A stretch of 64,000 bases of DNA from Choristoneura fumiferana (Eukaryota > Arthropoda > Insecta > Lepidoptera > Tortricidae): NCBI RefSeq assembly GCF_025370935.1, contig NC_133481.1, positions 12,294,734 to 12,358,733 of the forward strand, read 5' to 3'. A program made the position numbers and the translations under genes. The notes beneath the pieces were generated by a model. The model ran no database searches and was not told the origin of the DNA. It saw only the letters and a list, made by a program, of their open reading frames with translations. Shown piece by piece: positions 23,801-38,800 of the stretch (position 1 is its first letter; each line of letters begins with the position of its first letter).

Positions 23801-26800
23801 ATGTGGTAAAATAAAAATTTTTTTTTAGTCCCATACACGTAAGGGGGATGATTTACTTTTCACTTCCACCCATTGTTGTGGGGTATCGTTGGATTGTATT
23901 TGGTTGTATTTGAAAATAAATAGGGGTTTGTAAAACCATTTTTTGGTAAATATTTTCGGAGATATGCACCGCGAAAGTTCAAAAGTACTTACTTATAACT
24001 AGTATTATTTAAATGTAAATGTCACCACTTCTGTTAGGTATATTTACGAGTCACAATCTCCGCCTACATTAAAAAATCTACCTCCACTTTTATGAATATA
24101 CAAACTTACTCAATAAAGGAGAGTCTGTAACACATTTAAGTCGCTAAAGCCTCTTCAAAAAGGAGCTCGCAGAATCACATTCAAGCGTTTAAAAGGGAGA
24201 TTTAACTTCAAACATCTATAAGCGAGGCCCCCGGAGAATTGAAAGCAAACAAAAAGTGTTTACGAAAAATGTAGCTCTGGCAAAAACTATGGGGCGGCAG
24301 TCTGTGGACATGCCTGCTACGAAAACTTGTCTTGTTTTGTTTTTATTCTGATTAAAACAAACATTTTAAAAAAAACTACCTACTAATTGCTACCATGTTT
24401 CGGCCGTATCCCCATGGCCAGTGGTCACGAGTAGATTGAAGTTTTGTTTACCTAGTTAGGAAATAAAGATTCCATGTTGATTTTTTTAAGGAAAATGTTA
24501 TAAACGTAAAGTTTTCCAAAACAAATTAATAATCCTTACACTACATGGCGACCAAAACGGTCAAAAATAGTCTTATGGGTTAATAATAGTAGGTACAGTC
24601 AAGGAAACTAAAACGCGTACCAGGGTGGAACCTTTGTGCTACTAATGTCACTTTGACATTCCATACACTTGCCAAAGAAATCACTGTGAAATTTAATATG
24701 AAGTAGTTCCACCCTGGTACGTGTTTCAGTTTCCCTGACCGTACTTTATGTGACATACATATTGAGAAGCATTAAATAAAATACGAGGGTGTAAATACAT
24801 AATTATGTACAGTTACATACACTGCTCTACATATACAAGGTGTTAATTTAATAATTGAAAACCTCAGACACCCCAAAAATATTTTCTCATTTTAAATTAG
24901 TTGATTGCATTAATTTTTGAATACCTTCATTATTTTAAAAGATATTCGTGTGTTCTGCTAAGTCAGTATTTCTACGTCATTTCTAACTCTACACTTATAA
25001 TTTGTATTTTTCAGTTGCGCTTTGACGTTTTAGAAGAAAATTACAGATTGATAGCAAAAAGGGCAGTAGGTATTAAATTATCGAAATAGTATGCAACCTC
25101 GCTAAAACTTTAATTGGCGTCTGTTGCAGTCATAACTTTTAGACTGGGCACAATAAAAAAGGGATTTAAGAACACAAACACAACCTAATTTAAAGTAGTA
25201 ATCGAATCTACTCTCGATTCTGAGCAAACTACTTTCTGGTTTTCAGTTATTTAATTAAAACCTTGTATTCACACATTATAATATAAACAAAAACAAAGTG
25301 ATCTTTGCAACATGACAAATTAACAACACAAATGGCGGTAAATGAGAACTTTTCTGACGCATATCACGCAATCGTAGATATAACTTAGATCAGAGTATTT
25401 GGTACTGCAGGTATAGGTTGATCCTGAATTTTCGAAATTGACGTTTTGGTTAGTTACTTGAAACTTTGTGAATACGATATTGGATTATTCGAGATTCGAG
25501 ATTAAACGAAGAAATAAATACTAGCATGAGACGTCACGCGCGTAGCGCCATACCTACTGTGTAAAGAAAAGAGTTTTAGAATGAGAAAGTTATATGTAGA
25601 TAATCAAAATTTATTTGTTATGAAGGAATGTCAATGTCAACTTGTCACAGCCATCGTGTATATTTGATATTTTTCGGCCGCAGGCCGTCGGCGTCAATTA
25701 ATTTATAAACGCTCTACTAACATCGACTATAAAAAACCTGTTCACGTCAAATTGTAATTACGAGGGCTTTTGATCGCTGTTCTATTTAAAAAGCTTCTTT
25801 TATCTTCGCTTGAAACTGGATAAGCATGCAGATCATAAATAATGTTTATAATTTTGGAAAACGGATGTCCGACTCCTAATTGTGTAATAAGAAGGATTAC
25901 ATTGATAGGCTAATTGGCGCTAGTAGCGTGAAGTCCGATTGACTCTTAACTTTATGAACTAAAAACAGTTACTTTGATCACTCGCGTTCTTATGATGAAC
26001 GCGTGTTACCAGCAGCAGCCAGGCTCTTTTGTTAGAAAGTTAAGAAAGTCAGAATTTTAGTTTATTAATTAAATTAATGGCATGGTTAAATTACAGAAAT
26101 ACTACTTTAACCCCCCTTAAAAAAAGCTTGACTGTCGGTAACACACGTAGATACGTCTATGCCACAAATTTGAATTCATGCAGCTCCTCCACCTCTACAC
26201 TGTAGGAACACGCACAGATCATACACACCCAACTATCACCACCACCACATTACCTTGAAGCGTTTCGAACTCAACCAGAGTTCATCCTCTGAGCAACACA
26301 ACCGTTCACCGTGCTACCAGATGTTGCTATCATAGTCGCGGGTGGGCAAAGTAACAGTTTTTCGTTCATTTTAGTAGTGACATTGCTCAATATTCATACC
26401 GAATCCTACTCTTATCTCGACATAAAAAAACCGAACCTACATTGCTATCTCATGAATGTTTTCAATCGACGAAACTATAAAGTGTGGTGGAGTAGCTTGC
26501 ACTAAAATATTAACAGCAGGTACTAAAGCAGCCAGAATGTACTACCTAGAAACCCGCAACATCAGGAAGTACATAGTTCATAGTTATATACACCGTCAAC
26601 ATCCATGTAAATGGAGTTCTGTGGTCGATAAAATAGAGATGTCATGCTTTTGTCGATAGGATAAGTTCAATAATTAGGTAGTCGAGGTCAAATATATTTT
26701 TACACTTTATAAAGTACTTTGTCACTGGCCTTCTGACAATTTTATACAAACGTTCAAACATATCTTTTACCTCAACTGTACACGAAATGTATCAAATGTA

Positions 26801-29800
26801 TGTTTGAGGCATTATGATATTTAGGCTTGAATTTACCAGTTAAATAAGTAGAACAGTTAAATCAGTAGTAGTGGGTAGAGAGTTTGCAGGTGGTAGGAGC
26901 TTGTGCAAGGTCCGCCCGGATTGCTACCACCATCTTGCTCGCTAATCCTGTCGTGAAGCAGCATTGTTTATTTAGGCGTGGAGAGTAAGACAGCCGGTGA
27001 AATTACTGGCACTTGAGGTATCCCATCTTAGGTCTCTAGGTTAGCAACGCATCTGCAATCCCCCTGGTGTTGCAGGTGTCTATGGGCGGTGGTGATCTCT
27101 TACCATCAGGAGACCCACTTGCTCGTTTTCCATCCAGTCGAATAATAAAAAATAAAAAAACTTGCTTATATCTTCGCTTTTTTATTATTATTTTTTGTTT
27201 TTACTATTTTATTGTATAACTTCTGTTATCACTGCTAGTGATCATTATCACGGTGTTTGTGTACGAAGATCGCCGAAGCCGGAATTAATCAAACTCAGGC
27301 CCTCAAGACACAGTCTTTACTTTAGTCTTTACCTAGTTTGGGGGTCAGAATATTTGACTATTCCTGTGACTTCTCTGTACAAATTTTCCATACTCATTGA
27401 ACATTGTTTTGCTTGAAGTTGTATTGTACAATAAATCATTTTTTATTTGTTATATCATATCATCTACGTAGGTTTATTACATGTAAAGAAACTAATGTCA
27501 TATTATATAGTAAGTCAACACAAAAATAAGTATAGTTAAATATCTTGTAGTACTTTTCGTTTATTATACTTGCATTGTGATCCAATCTACATTATTCATA
27601 CAACATTTAAAGACAATCCAAACATTGTACGTGGGATATTTATCCCACGTACAATGTTTGGATTAGACTTTTAAGTTTCGACAAATACTTACTAACAGTG
27701 CCAGTTAAATAAAAGCTTGGAAATAAACCCTAAGCACACCGTAGTAGCGTCATTTTATAGCTAAAAGTTACAACTATGATCAGTTAGATACAGCTATAAA
27801 ATGGACGATATTGTCACACATGGGTCAGATAGGTACAAAAACGTAACACAGACTTTTCATTACTTCTTACATTGTTATAATCCTGTATGTACGTGGTTCC
27901 GGCTGAATTCCTGTTTCTATCGATATCAAGCCCATCACTGGGGGGGAGGGGGTTGAGTGATTAATGACCCAATAATCCCAGCCCCGGCTAGCCTATGAAA
28001 GCTTCACGAAGCTGAATTGGTGAGCGGTCAAAAGGTTTATTGACTGAAGGCGCAAGACGCTTTTGTGAGAAGAGTGTGTTAATACAAAACTGTGAAAATA
28101 AAGCGGAAATGCTTTCAAAATAATCTAGAAAAGTAAGCGTGTTTATCCCTAGCCTCCTGACTCGCGTGGAAAGATTAGGTAGTATCGTTGAACAAAATTG
28201 TCAGTCATTTATTTACATGATAGATTTTGAGCAAGTGTGGATGTTATTTTTTAGTGGTACTATCTATTAATATTAATAGATCACTGTTTAAAAGACAGTA
28301 AACATAGCTGTTCAATATATAGCAAGAATAGGTAGATAGTGTGGTTCTACAGACAATTAATGACGATGAGCCGTGCGTGAGCCAGCGAAAATTTATAAAA
28401 AAAAATAGTTACGACTTTTTGACATCAGCCTATGTATACTCGTAACAGACTATCATCGCAAGTCTCACAGCGATCATCTTAAAAGGACTCTTCTATGGTC
28501 ACATTACATTATTGTCGATTGTAAAATAAATATATTTAACACATGGAGTCTGCACAACACAATACATTTTAATAAATAAAGTTTCCGTAGAATTGCAACA
28601 ACCAAATTCTAAAGTATGTATGTATGTTTATTATACTCAGGAAATACAGCTAAAAGTAGCACCATACGAAAACAAATGTACGTCGTAATCATAATCACTT
28701 AGGTACATCCTTTTATTTTTCAAATGTTATTTTTGTCTCAAATATAAAAAAAAAACTTTAAACATATTAATGAACTAAAAGAATTTCTTTGCTCACCCGC
28801 GACCTTATGACAGCTAAGTTTATGAAAAATATGCCTAATCCAATATTTTTAATTATTTAAACATATTATTGCGGATAAAAATGATAAATTCTAATTTCCT
28901 TCTTTTCCGAAAGACGAAATTGTCAAACAAATAGATACCAAAGTTATACAACTCTAGCTACGTATTAATAGAGTCTTTCATGTATTGAGATAGCATGACG
29001 CAGCGGTTGTCGGCGCCAAGAGGCGAGGCTCTCTGCTTACAGATGATTCCTCGATCAAGATGTTAAATAACCTGATTTTTACATCGCTGCTTCAACAAAA
29101 AGGGACGTACTTTTGATACAATCTATTCTAGAATTAGGTTTTTCGAAAGAAGCTTGGGTAGGACGTTTTACGATTATTAGGAATAGCAAAGGCAGAGATA
29201 GAGACGAGTCTACATACAAAGCGAATTCTATTTATTTTACTATTTACTAAATATTATGTCAGTTAGTTTTGACGGTTAGTACAATTAGATTACTGTTGAA
29301 TACCCTTAAATTGTGTGTTGGAAACTTGGAAGATATTTTTCCCATAAATTTTCAATTAATATAATTATTAATCATACAGGGTAGGAGAGTTTTAGACGCT
29401 TCGGTCGCCGTAAATGTTATTACCGCTCCATAGATGCGCATCAGAATCATCGCGTGGAAAATATCCTGTGAGAACGACCCCGTGTCCCGATCCCGACATT
29501 CGTTCCGACGTTAATTCCAGCCGCATTTGTTCCATTACATTTCCGACACAAAGTAGATACGCGTTTGCCGACTTGACTAGGTGGATGCGACCAGGCGAAC
29601 GCTGAACGAGAGGGAAGCAGCCAGAAATACCCCCGGAGCAAGAGGGACGGACGATCAAAAGTGAGAAAGATGTATTCAGAAGTGAAATAGTCTGCTGGCT
29701 GAGCACATCATCATTAACGAGCCAGAGAGGGCGGAGGGCAGCGAAGAGGCAGAGGGGGCGCCAGGTGCGCGCGTCCCACGCTCCCGCACACCTGCGCGCA

Positions 29801-32800
29801 AAAATACTCCTTACCGCTAACACCTCTACGGAACATAACCGTATCCACCCGCCGCAGAGAACCACCGGTCTCAGAGAATATTTTCGAGTGCACCGACATA
29901 AATATGAGAAATATCCAGGTTTTTATTCACCTTCCACCCTGCGGCCCCCGGCCCGGACAAACATCTCGTATAATAGATGTCCAACAATGTCGAGATGACA
30001 ACGGGGTTTCTCACATTCAAAGTTTCCACCTTTGTTTTTAGACACGAGGGAGTGAGAAAGCTTTGTTAATTGTTATTTAATACCTGTATTTGTTTACAAC
30101 TCCGTTTAAACATTTTACCCGTGGAAATGGAATTACATTTGAGCGTTTTACGTTGACGTAAAGCTACTTAAATACTAAAAGTTTAAGCAGCGCGTGGTCT
30201 GTGTGAGCATCGAATTCTCCTCAAAAAGTTGATGGAAGTTACCGGCAGCGGTTTTGGAACGTCGACGGCGAGTTGGTTGGAGCAAGTTTGAGTGCAGCGC
30301 GCCACACCGCTTATTCCGCCGCTGTAAATAACTTTGTTTCTCACAACGATAAGTTTACTGGGAAACTTAGGTAGGTCTAGCAACTGCATAAAATATTGTG
30401 TGTATTTTTACACCAACATAGACCCGTTAACCGTATACAGTTTAAAGCTGATGACAAGGATACTATGTATTTATTTATAAAGGTACGTTTTTTAACAGCG
30501 CTGACTACCACCGTTGTCGATACTGGGTTACTAGGCTAGGCTATTGTGTACCTACTACTAAAACCAGTTGTAATTTTGTCTCAAACAAATCTAGATACTG
30601 ACTGATTTGAAACGAAACTTGAACGTTACGTGACGTGGTTTTGTATGTTGACGGAACATGGAATTAAGTACCTACGAACAATTTATTGAATCAGGCGTTA
30701 TGAGTAATTTGCGGTTGTCTATATATCAATGAATTATAACAATTACTTTGCTCACCCGCGATCTTACGATAGCTACGTCTATGCGACAAATATGTACTAA
30801 GGCAACACACAAATCACACAAACCCAACGTCACCACCACTAAAATACACTGACGCGTTTCGAAGCCCACCAGAGTTCATGTTCAGAGCAACACAACATTT
30901 GTTTGGAGGTGGAGGAGCTGCGTGAACACATTTTTTGTTTAGGTAGACGTAGCTATCGTAAGGTTGCGGGTGAGCAAAGTAATTCTTCATCCTTAGTTCA
31001 TCAAAATATGAACCCCAAAAATCACTTCAATCAACCGGAACCCACGTGTATCCGAATTATCCCGATAGGATAATTAATAATCGCTCAAACTCACAAAAAA
31101 TCCCCTCTCCCAGATGGAACAGATTATCCCATTAAACATTTTAGTTTTATTTGCTATGACAGTGCAATAATTTGTTCACGCACAACATTAAAATGAAATT
31201 AGACGGGCGAGATTCACTTCACCCCCGCCGCGATTTGAAATTTGCTACATTAATGGGAGGCATAGTAATATTTAGGCAAAGGCTATTCGAAAACACGGGA
31301 GGCATAAATCACATAAGAGGATCGAAGGGGTGACCCTTTGTCCTTTGACGAAATCGGTATTCCTCTGAAATTTATTGTTCAAATATGACAAACGCGGACC
31401 CCACCTTTGAAAATGTTCTTTCACCTTTATACTTTATAGGCTCTACTTTGGAGATATGAGTAATTTGACTGTATATGATAAACATAGTACTCACGTATTA
31501 ATCGATAGTCGAGGCATGCCTGATATGTTTCGAACCAATCCGTAGTTCCTCGTCAAGGAGAGCTCGAACGGAAAGCCACGAACTCTCTATCAATAGGACA
31601 CGTGATTATTACGTGATTATATTACGTGAGTGAACCGTGTACTTCCTTTAAATAATTATGTTAAGTATATATATATTAGACACGGTCTCACGGTGCGTTT
31701 AATTCAATAAGAAACAGTGTCTTAAAGATAAACTAGTCTGTCTAGAAAGATAAACAAATATGTAGCTGGAAGCCAGTATTTATAAGATGTGCGTGCATTT
31801 TATGTGCGATTATACAAAATAAAATTGATTTCAAACGTCATTCTGGAGTACCTAATTTAGTCAAAGAGCTCTATTCCAACCATAGCAAATATCCTAACAC
31901 AGGTAATAAACCAACTCTAGTATTTATTGTTGCACAAGCAACACTAAAATCGCTATTATATCACCCTTTGACAGCACCCTCACGCTCCCTAGCGCAGCAG
32001 GGGTGGCCAGAGTAGGTGTCAACACGTGTTACTATCCTAAACATCGAGATCTCGATTTGATACGCTTCCGATGAGCTTTTGAGCACCGTAACACGCAATA
32101 GAACGCTTTGTGAACCGATAAAAATAATTTGGAATTTAATTGTTTAGGTCCCTTGTTCATTAGTGTCATTAGTCATAGTTTAGGGCGTTATGTTTTCGTT
32201 TTAGGCTGAAGTAAAATGAAAAGAGTTGAATTTTGTTGGTACAAAGTACCTGGCGGCAGGTCAATAGGAGTAAGCAGCACTTACCTATATGTTAACCTGT
32301 TGTATTTCGGTGAAATTACTGGCACTTGAGGTATCCCATCTTAGGCCTCTAGGTTGGCAACGCATCTGCAATACCCCTGGTGTTGCAGATGTTTATGGGC
32401 GGTGGTGATCTCTTACCATCAGGACACCCACTTGCTGGTTTGCCATTCAGTCGAATAAAAAAAAATCTGTTAAACATGGCCTACATATTAGGTAAATACA
32501 TATAAAAATCAATTTAATACTCATTTAGCAAAAATGCACATAGTACTAGTCAGAAACTTAATAAGTATTTTTTATAAACACAACTTTTACTCGAGTAGCT
32601 AACCCCGCCATCATATACCTACCCTTGGCTCTCGGATAACAAATCGCCAGCTACAATAAGAAGAAACATGAAAATTGCTTCGAAAAACGATCAAAACCGT
32701 AACGAGGTCGCGTTTCAATTCATTACCTGCCTCACAAAAGAACTTCAAAAAGGTAAGCGCGCTGTACAATCAAAACCTACGCGCGAACCGTTAAATTAAA

Positions 32801-35800
32801 AATAAATATTGCGAAACGTCAGTATGTTACGGCCCGACCCGCTCCGAAAAAATATTCGGGGAAATTCGGAAAACGTCAGAGTAGCCGGTGTCGGTTCACA
32901 AGGGGTGTGGGGTAAGGTGAATCTTTTTGTGAAGTGAAGAGAATTAATTTAACCCGCTGCGGGCTAACACGACATGGCGGTAATTGAAAAGTTTGCCCCT
33001 CGCGCCGGCGGCGGCCGCGGTGACGGCGACGCCTTTTAGGTTTAGGCACTTCATTGTAATTGGTAAAGGTCGAGTATCCATAAGTCGATGGCTTGGGTAG
33101 AATAAGAAGAACTATGTAATTGTGCAGTTACTACTTTGATGGACAGATTTACAGAAATAACTTCTTAATTAGAATATTTTTTAAATAGAATTTACATTAT
33201 TTTAGATGTTTGGTCTGTTTAAATTAAGCCTTACTGTAAAGATAAGAAAATGTTCGCAACTGTAAAATTGCGAATTCATCAAAGAATTGTGATTGATAAC
33301 CCAACACATTCCAAGCATTTTCCCATTTCGAGTGTGCAATACACTCAAATTAATCAATAACAGAAATATTATAAAATATAATCAAAGAAAAATATTTATT
33401 TGAAGTAACTCTTGAGACAAACCAAAAAAAAAAACAAGAAATGTTTCAGTCCAGTCTAAAAAATACAAATTGATATATACATACATACTATATTATTATC
33501 AAAAACAATATTTCGAGATTAACCTTAAAACGGCAACTTATTAACTTTCAAAGAAAAGCTTTTTCAGAAAAAGCCTCGTAAGTAAAGCGAATCGAACCCT
33601 TTAACTTTTATTAAACCGTAAATTGAAAAGTAAGATTATTTGAAAGCAGTCTCCTAGCTTGCTCGCAGACTGATCGATTTTAAATTAATTTTATGAAGTT
33701 AAATTGGGGATTATGTTTTATTTGATCAATGGAAAGAGAGGTCGCGTGCTTTCTACCTACCAACGATATTTATACTATAGCTTCATCATCCCAGCCTATA
33801 TACGTCCCACTGCTGGGCACAGGCCTCCTCTCAGAACAAGAGGGCTGAAAATATAAAAGGAATTTTAGCGTTTGTGTTGAGCCGGAATAACGTTAAAAAA
33901 GCAAAACTATGTGTACATTCTTTAAGACCACAGAATTATTATCATGGTAAAATTTTCACCTCCTTCAACGGATTGACAGATTTTGTATGTACTCCAACAG
34001 CATATTAGTATAGAACCTTTTAGTTAGCAGGTACCATTTGACAGGATTTTTGTCTTGTCATGGACCACCAACTGTTTGAAGGTAATGTACGGTAAAAGTA
34101 AAATTGTAAATGAATGAACGGTTGCGACCGTTACTTGACTGGCGCGTCGTTTTGCTAATTCGTTATTGATGGCTTCGCGGACCACTTCGAGTTCTTCCAG
34201 GGACCACCAGTGCTCCGCGGACCACGGGTTACGAACCACTGTATAGATGAATGTTATATGTACTTAATTTACCCATAGTTCCATTTTAGACCCACTGTCA
34301 GTTACAATGACAGAAAAAATACCATCATTGGAGTATTTCAAAGCGTTTCAAGCATCACATAACAGATAAATACCACACTCACTATCAAGGTTTATGCTGT
34401 CTATACAATTTCATAAATTCAAACGCTTCATCTAGCTCTAGAATTGAGAAAATGGCACGCACTATGACCGTCTAATTATAATTTTCTAGCTCCATACGTT
34501 TGCGTTCCCCAAGGCACGTTCCTCGGTACTATCCTGTTGACTCTATAGTCGATCTACGTTGTTTGATCAACGATATTGGAGTTGGCGAGTTAGCTGATTG
34601 GCTGACGTCGGGATGGTCAACTTCGTGGTACTCAGAGTTTTGGGGCCAAGTAAGTTACTACTCTAAAATTAATCCAGCATGAGTCAACAGATAGTTTAGC
34701 TAGTTTAACTGAATAACTGTATCAGAATAAATTGTAAATGTTTTCAGGATTTCTTTATTGCGGTTAACAAATGTTCCTATTGACCGCTTCAAAATGCTCG
34801 TAAAAAACTTTTGTAGTATTTTGGCGTAGCATTCATATTTCGTAGCACCAATTGAAGCTCTTAGAAATAATAAATATTATTATGCATTGCACTATAATAT
34901 AAGCAATGCGACAGAAAAAAGTGATGAAAACAATCGTGATTCCGGGTACGTTAGACCTCTGTTGCCTGTGATCAGCCTCAAGTATACTTCAATGGGATTC
35001 GTCATATTCGTAAACTGAGAAGATGTTATGTTGGGTAAATATTGTACGAGTGTAGTTGATGAGCTAGTAAAGAACCCGGTGGCTGTGTACCTACAGCAAT
35101 TCAGGGCAGACTGTATATGGACCGCGATCCATTACCGCTTCTCTTTGCGCGTGTGGTCTCATTAATATTGCACCGAGCCGACTGTAGTCTTTCATGCTTT
35201 ATCACGTTCTTCGATTGCTTTATAACTTGCATTCGGGATCACAATCGTTTTCATCACTTATTTCTGTCATATGGTATGAGATGAAGAAGAAAGAAAAGGT
35301 GAATGGAATACGATCGCGAGCGAACAGTACGGCCTCTGGTGCTTCCGGTGGATACTTTTGAACAAGGTTTTTTATTCCACTCGTTGATTATTAATATGTC
35401 ACACACAGTAGGTACTTATGGTCACATCTCGCAAGTAATATTACACCTACTTCAGCAGTAGGATTAACTTGTTTGAATTATTGATTATTAATATGTCACA
35501 CACAGTAGGTACTTATGGTCACATCTCGCAAGTAATATTACACCTACTTCAGCAGTGGGATTAACTTGTTTGAATGAATGAAGACGCGGTTATTTATTAG
35601 GTAAGTACCTAATTCTATTCAAACGTGATTTTTAGCAAAACTTATCTTATTAACGACTAGAGACAAAAACTTTTTTCTATTAAGAGTGGGAGGAAACAAG
35701 AAAACTGAACATCCTGACGGTAGGCAATATCGCCGCCATCTATGAAAACCAGCAATCCCAATAGAGTCGTTTGTGCGTTGCCTGCTTTTAAGTGAACAAT

Positions 35801-38800
35801 AGGTATACTCGTTCCGCGAAACATATATATTCTTCAAATACCGTTATTTTTAACGAAACGTCATCGATAGTACCGCGTCAACTAATCGAACCCTATATAG
35901 GCACACAGCTTCACACCGCCTGCTATGTACGCATACGAGTATAGCAGCATAGTATCGGCGGCAAGTTTCGTGAGGGCGTATAATTACGCGAGCGAGTAAA
36001 CATATAAAGGTAATCCGGGTCGCGGCGGCACAAAGTGATGCTCGTGAATAAATTACCGACAGAGCACCTGCGGGGAGACCGCATTATTTCGTGATGCTGC
36101 TCCAGTAGGGTTGCCTGCAATTTGGACTGAGTTAGGTTAGGTTAGCCCGGCTAATGGTATAGGCATAGGTAGTAGCGGGCTGTTTTCCGCTCAAATTGAC
36201 TACTAATGGTCCCTTCCCGGTACACCGTATTGTACCAATAATATTCTTTGTATTGAAAAGTATGAGACTATGCCCACTAGCACGTTTCTTAACCATCCTT
36301 CGCCGTCGGTGGCCATGTATGAGCGTTATACATTTCGTGTCTGACACGTTTCTATTACGGTCATGGTATGATACGGTGTAATGGGTAGAGACCTTTAGTG
36401 CGCCTATTTAGCGTTATTGGCAGTAGCCACTATTCATGCCAGCCTAGCTCCTAGAGGAAGCTTAGCAGACCCTTCAAGTTGCCGACGTCTTCCTTGAGTG
36501 ACCCTGGTGACCTGAGGCATATAGCGCTCGGTAGACGGACTTGCCGTGATTACAACAGGAACTACATATATAAATTTGGATATATCTTCATCATCATCAG
36601 GGAATCTGTGCCCACTGCCCAGCTAAGGGATATACATAAAAATTTATACAAAATTATCCGATAACTACGAAATCTAATTCAATACTAGGTACAAAATAGG
36701 TATTTTGCTCTTGATTGCATGATTGACTAGGAAGTGTCAACCCTGATTACACGAAGTGAGACCGAGATTTAAAGCCCGACTTGCGGCCGACATGGTATTC
36801 TATGAATATTCAAAAGATATTACTTAGAGAATTAAGATTTGCTCTCCGACGGCAACTCCCGTTTATATTTTGCTCAACTTATTTTCACTATAATTTTAAT
36901 GAATAGACCGAGATATTATATAAAAATATAGCTACCTACCTGCTGCAGTGACAGAGAAAGAGCGAGTAAAATTTTATTCATTAGAATCTCTCAAAACTCT
37001 TCTGAGAAGGGGTTAAAAGGACACACTTACTTACCTACTTCTCGGCCAACTATTTCTAAAATGACTACGGGAGCTGTTTACATAATAATATGATGTAGGT
37101 ATCGCACTGACAAAAATTAGGTTCCATTTGAATGATTCGGATTTTGTATAGATTAAAAACTTATTGTATCTTTAAATTTGGTTCCATAATGAAGTTGATG
37201 TATGTATGTTAAAATTTCGGTACCGATCGGACACGACATTTCTGCAGTTCTTGCAGCTCGCAGCTTTTTTGTCCTCAACATTGTCCAAATTTAGTTCCAA
37301 CACAAGCGCATTTTAGTTCTGTCAGACCTTACCCAAAATTAACATTAACAGTAACTGAGGTTAACAATACTGATATAAATCTTATTCCGAGTGGAGGTCT
37401 GTGTCCAGCAGTGGGGCGTATACAGGTTGGAGATGATGATGAAAATGCTGATAAAGTACATCAATACCGGGCAAAATAATATCAATTCGTTGTCCATAAT
37501 GACAGTTTGGACAAGCGGAAATCGAACTGGACGGTATTCCACTCAATATTTCAGAGCGCAGACAAAACGACCTGCTGTGAGCCTGATAGACACGACGGAT
37601 ACACTTTCGCAACAATGCGTCGCGGTCATTATAGCGGGACGATTGTCAATACTTGCGGGATGGTTGTGCTTTTCTTTCACTCCAAAGGCTAGATCGTTTT
37701 GTTAGGTTATGGAAGGTGTGATCGGCGTTTTATTAACAATGATTAAATCAATAGAGAATATTTGTAGCGTTTTGCTATTGCAAAGATTCCAAATGGAATA
37801 AATAAAATCTCTCATCAAGTGTTGGTTTTTGTAATTCTTTCCATGCAATTAATACTTTTAACAATAAAGGCTCAAAAGTATGTATTTATGTACTAACTGT
37901 TGCCCGCGACTCTGTTCGCGTAGTATTCGTTTATTGCTATCCCGCAAGAACTATACAATTTTCCGGGATAAAACTGTCCTATGCCCATCTCCAGGACTCA
38001 AACTATCCTGTGTAAAGAATTTCATCGAATCGGTTCAGGGGTTTAGACGTGATTGAGTAACAAACATCCAAACATCTTCACAAACTTTCACATTTTTATA
38101 ATATAAGTAGGATGTTGACTCTTTATTATGCGAAAACAAACACAATTGAAAAACGGTGAGGGTCATAAACAGCAGCATACTTATCCTTTTAAGGGGTTTA
38201 TGCATCTACAAAACAACCCTTTAGCGTCAGAGATTTTGCAAAAAACTGGTTCTGGCGTCCTAAAATAGGGCAGACATGTTGAAAATTCATAGAGCTGGCC
38301 GGAACTGACCGGATATTCGCGAGCGGCAGCGTATAATTATCATCTGGTCTATTAACCATGTGCCGACAGAAGCCCCATCCTACTTCCTACCTACTAATAT
38401 TTATAATATTTTACAATGTTTGACCACGCATACTTTTTTATGCAGTAAGTAGATAGTCCATTTCAGTATGTATTCGTTAATAGGCTAGGGCGTACTTCAA
38501 AGTTAATTGTTAATAAATTTAGTGAAGAAATCCTTGAAGAGTTAAAAGTGAGTGATTGTTAATTTATTCGCCTATCGACAAGATTTGCTCGTCGGTTGTT
38601 TTTGTTAAAAAAAAGAGTAATAAAAGTAAATAATAAAGTAAGTGCTAAAAAAAAAATTAGAATCATGCAAAAACATCTATGGCATTTTACCAAAATAAGG
38701 CGACATACCTAGTAAGACGTCAAAAATTGGAGAGAAGATACCTAAAAAGTTGATTCACTCGCCAATGACATGACACTCCACCAACAATGACTTACCATCC

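Larger units (their letters stand above)
18864..38795 (-). other. dsf: Giant dsf intron (about 20 kb)
   Basis: Separates the exon of the second zinc finger from the hinge exon. The splice phases on either side match exactly (GAT G | CA GTC), so no coding exon is required inside. It carries many repeats and at least four unique GC-richer stretches (about 20760-20900, 29390-29960, 31020-31420, 32860-33040). Stretches not listed separately are AT-rich and show nothing that I can interpret. Confidence 0.85.

Noticed and set aside
27615..27664. microRNA precursor
   Set aside because: Perfect arms with a two-base loop are unlike Drosha substrates; no mature-like asymmetry can be judged.
29392..29865. 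157-codon minus-strand frame as a nested gene
   Set aside because: Open frames exist in several registers of this GC-richer block and no motif is visible; treated as a possible regulatory island.
34024..34239. Minus-strand 71-codon frame as a gene
   Set aside because: Its start lies in a hAT-like terminal sequence and the rest has no recognisable domain.
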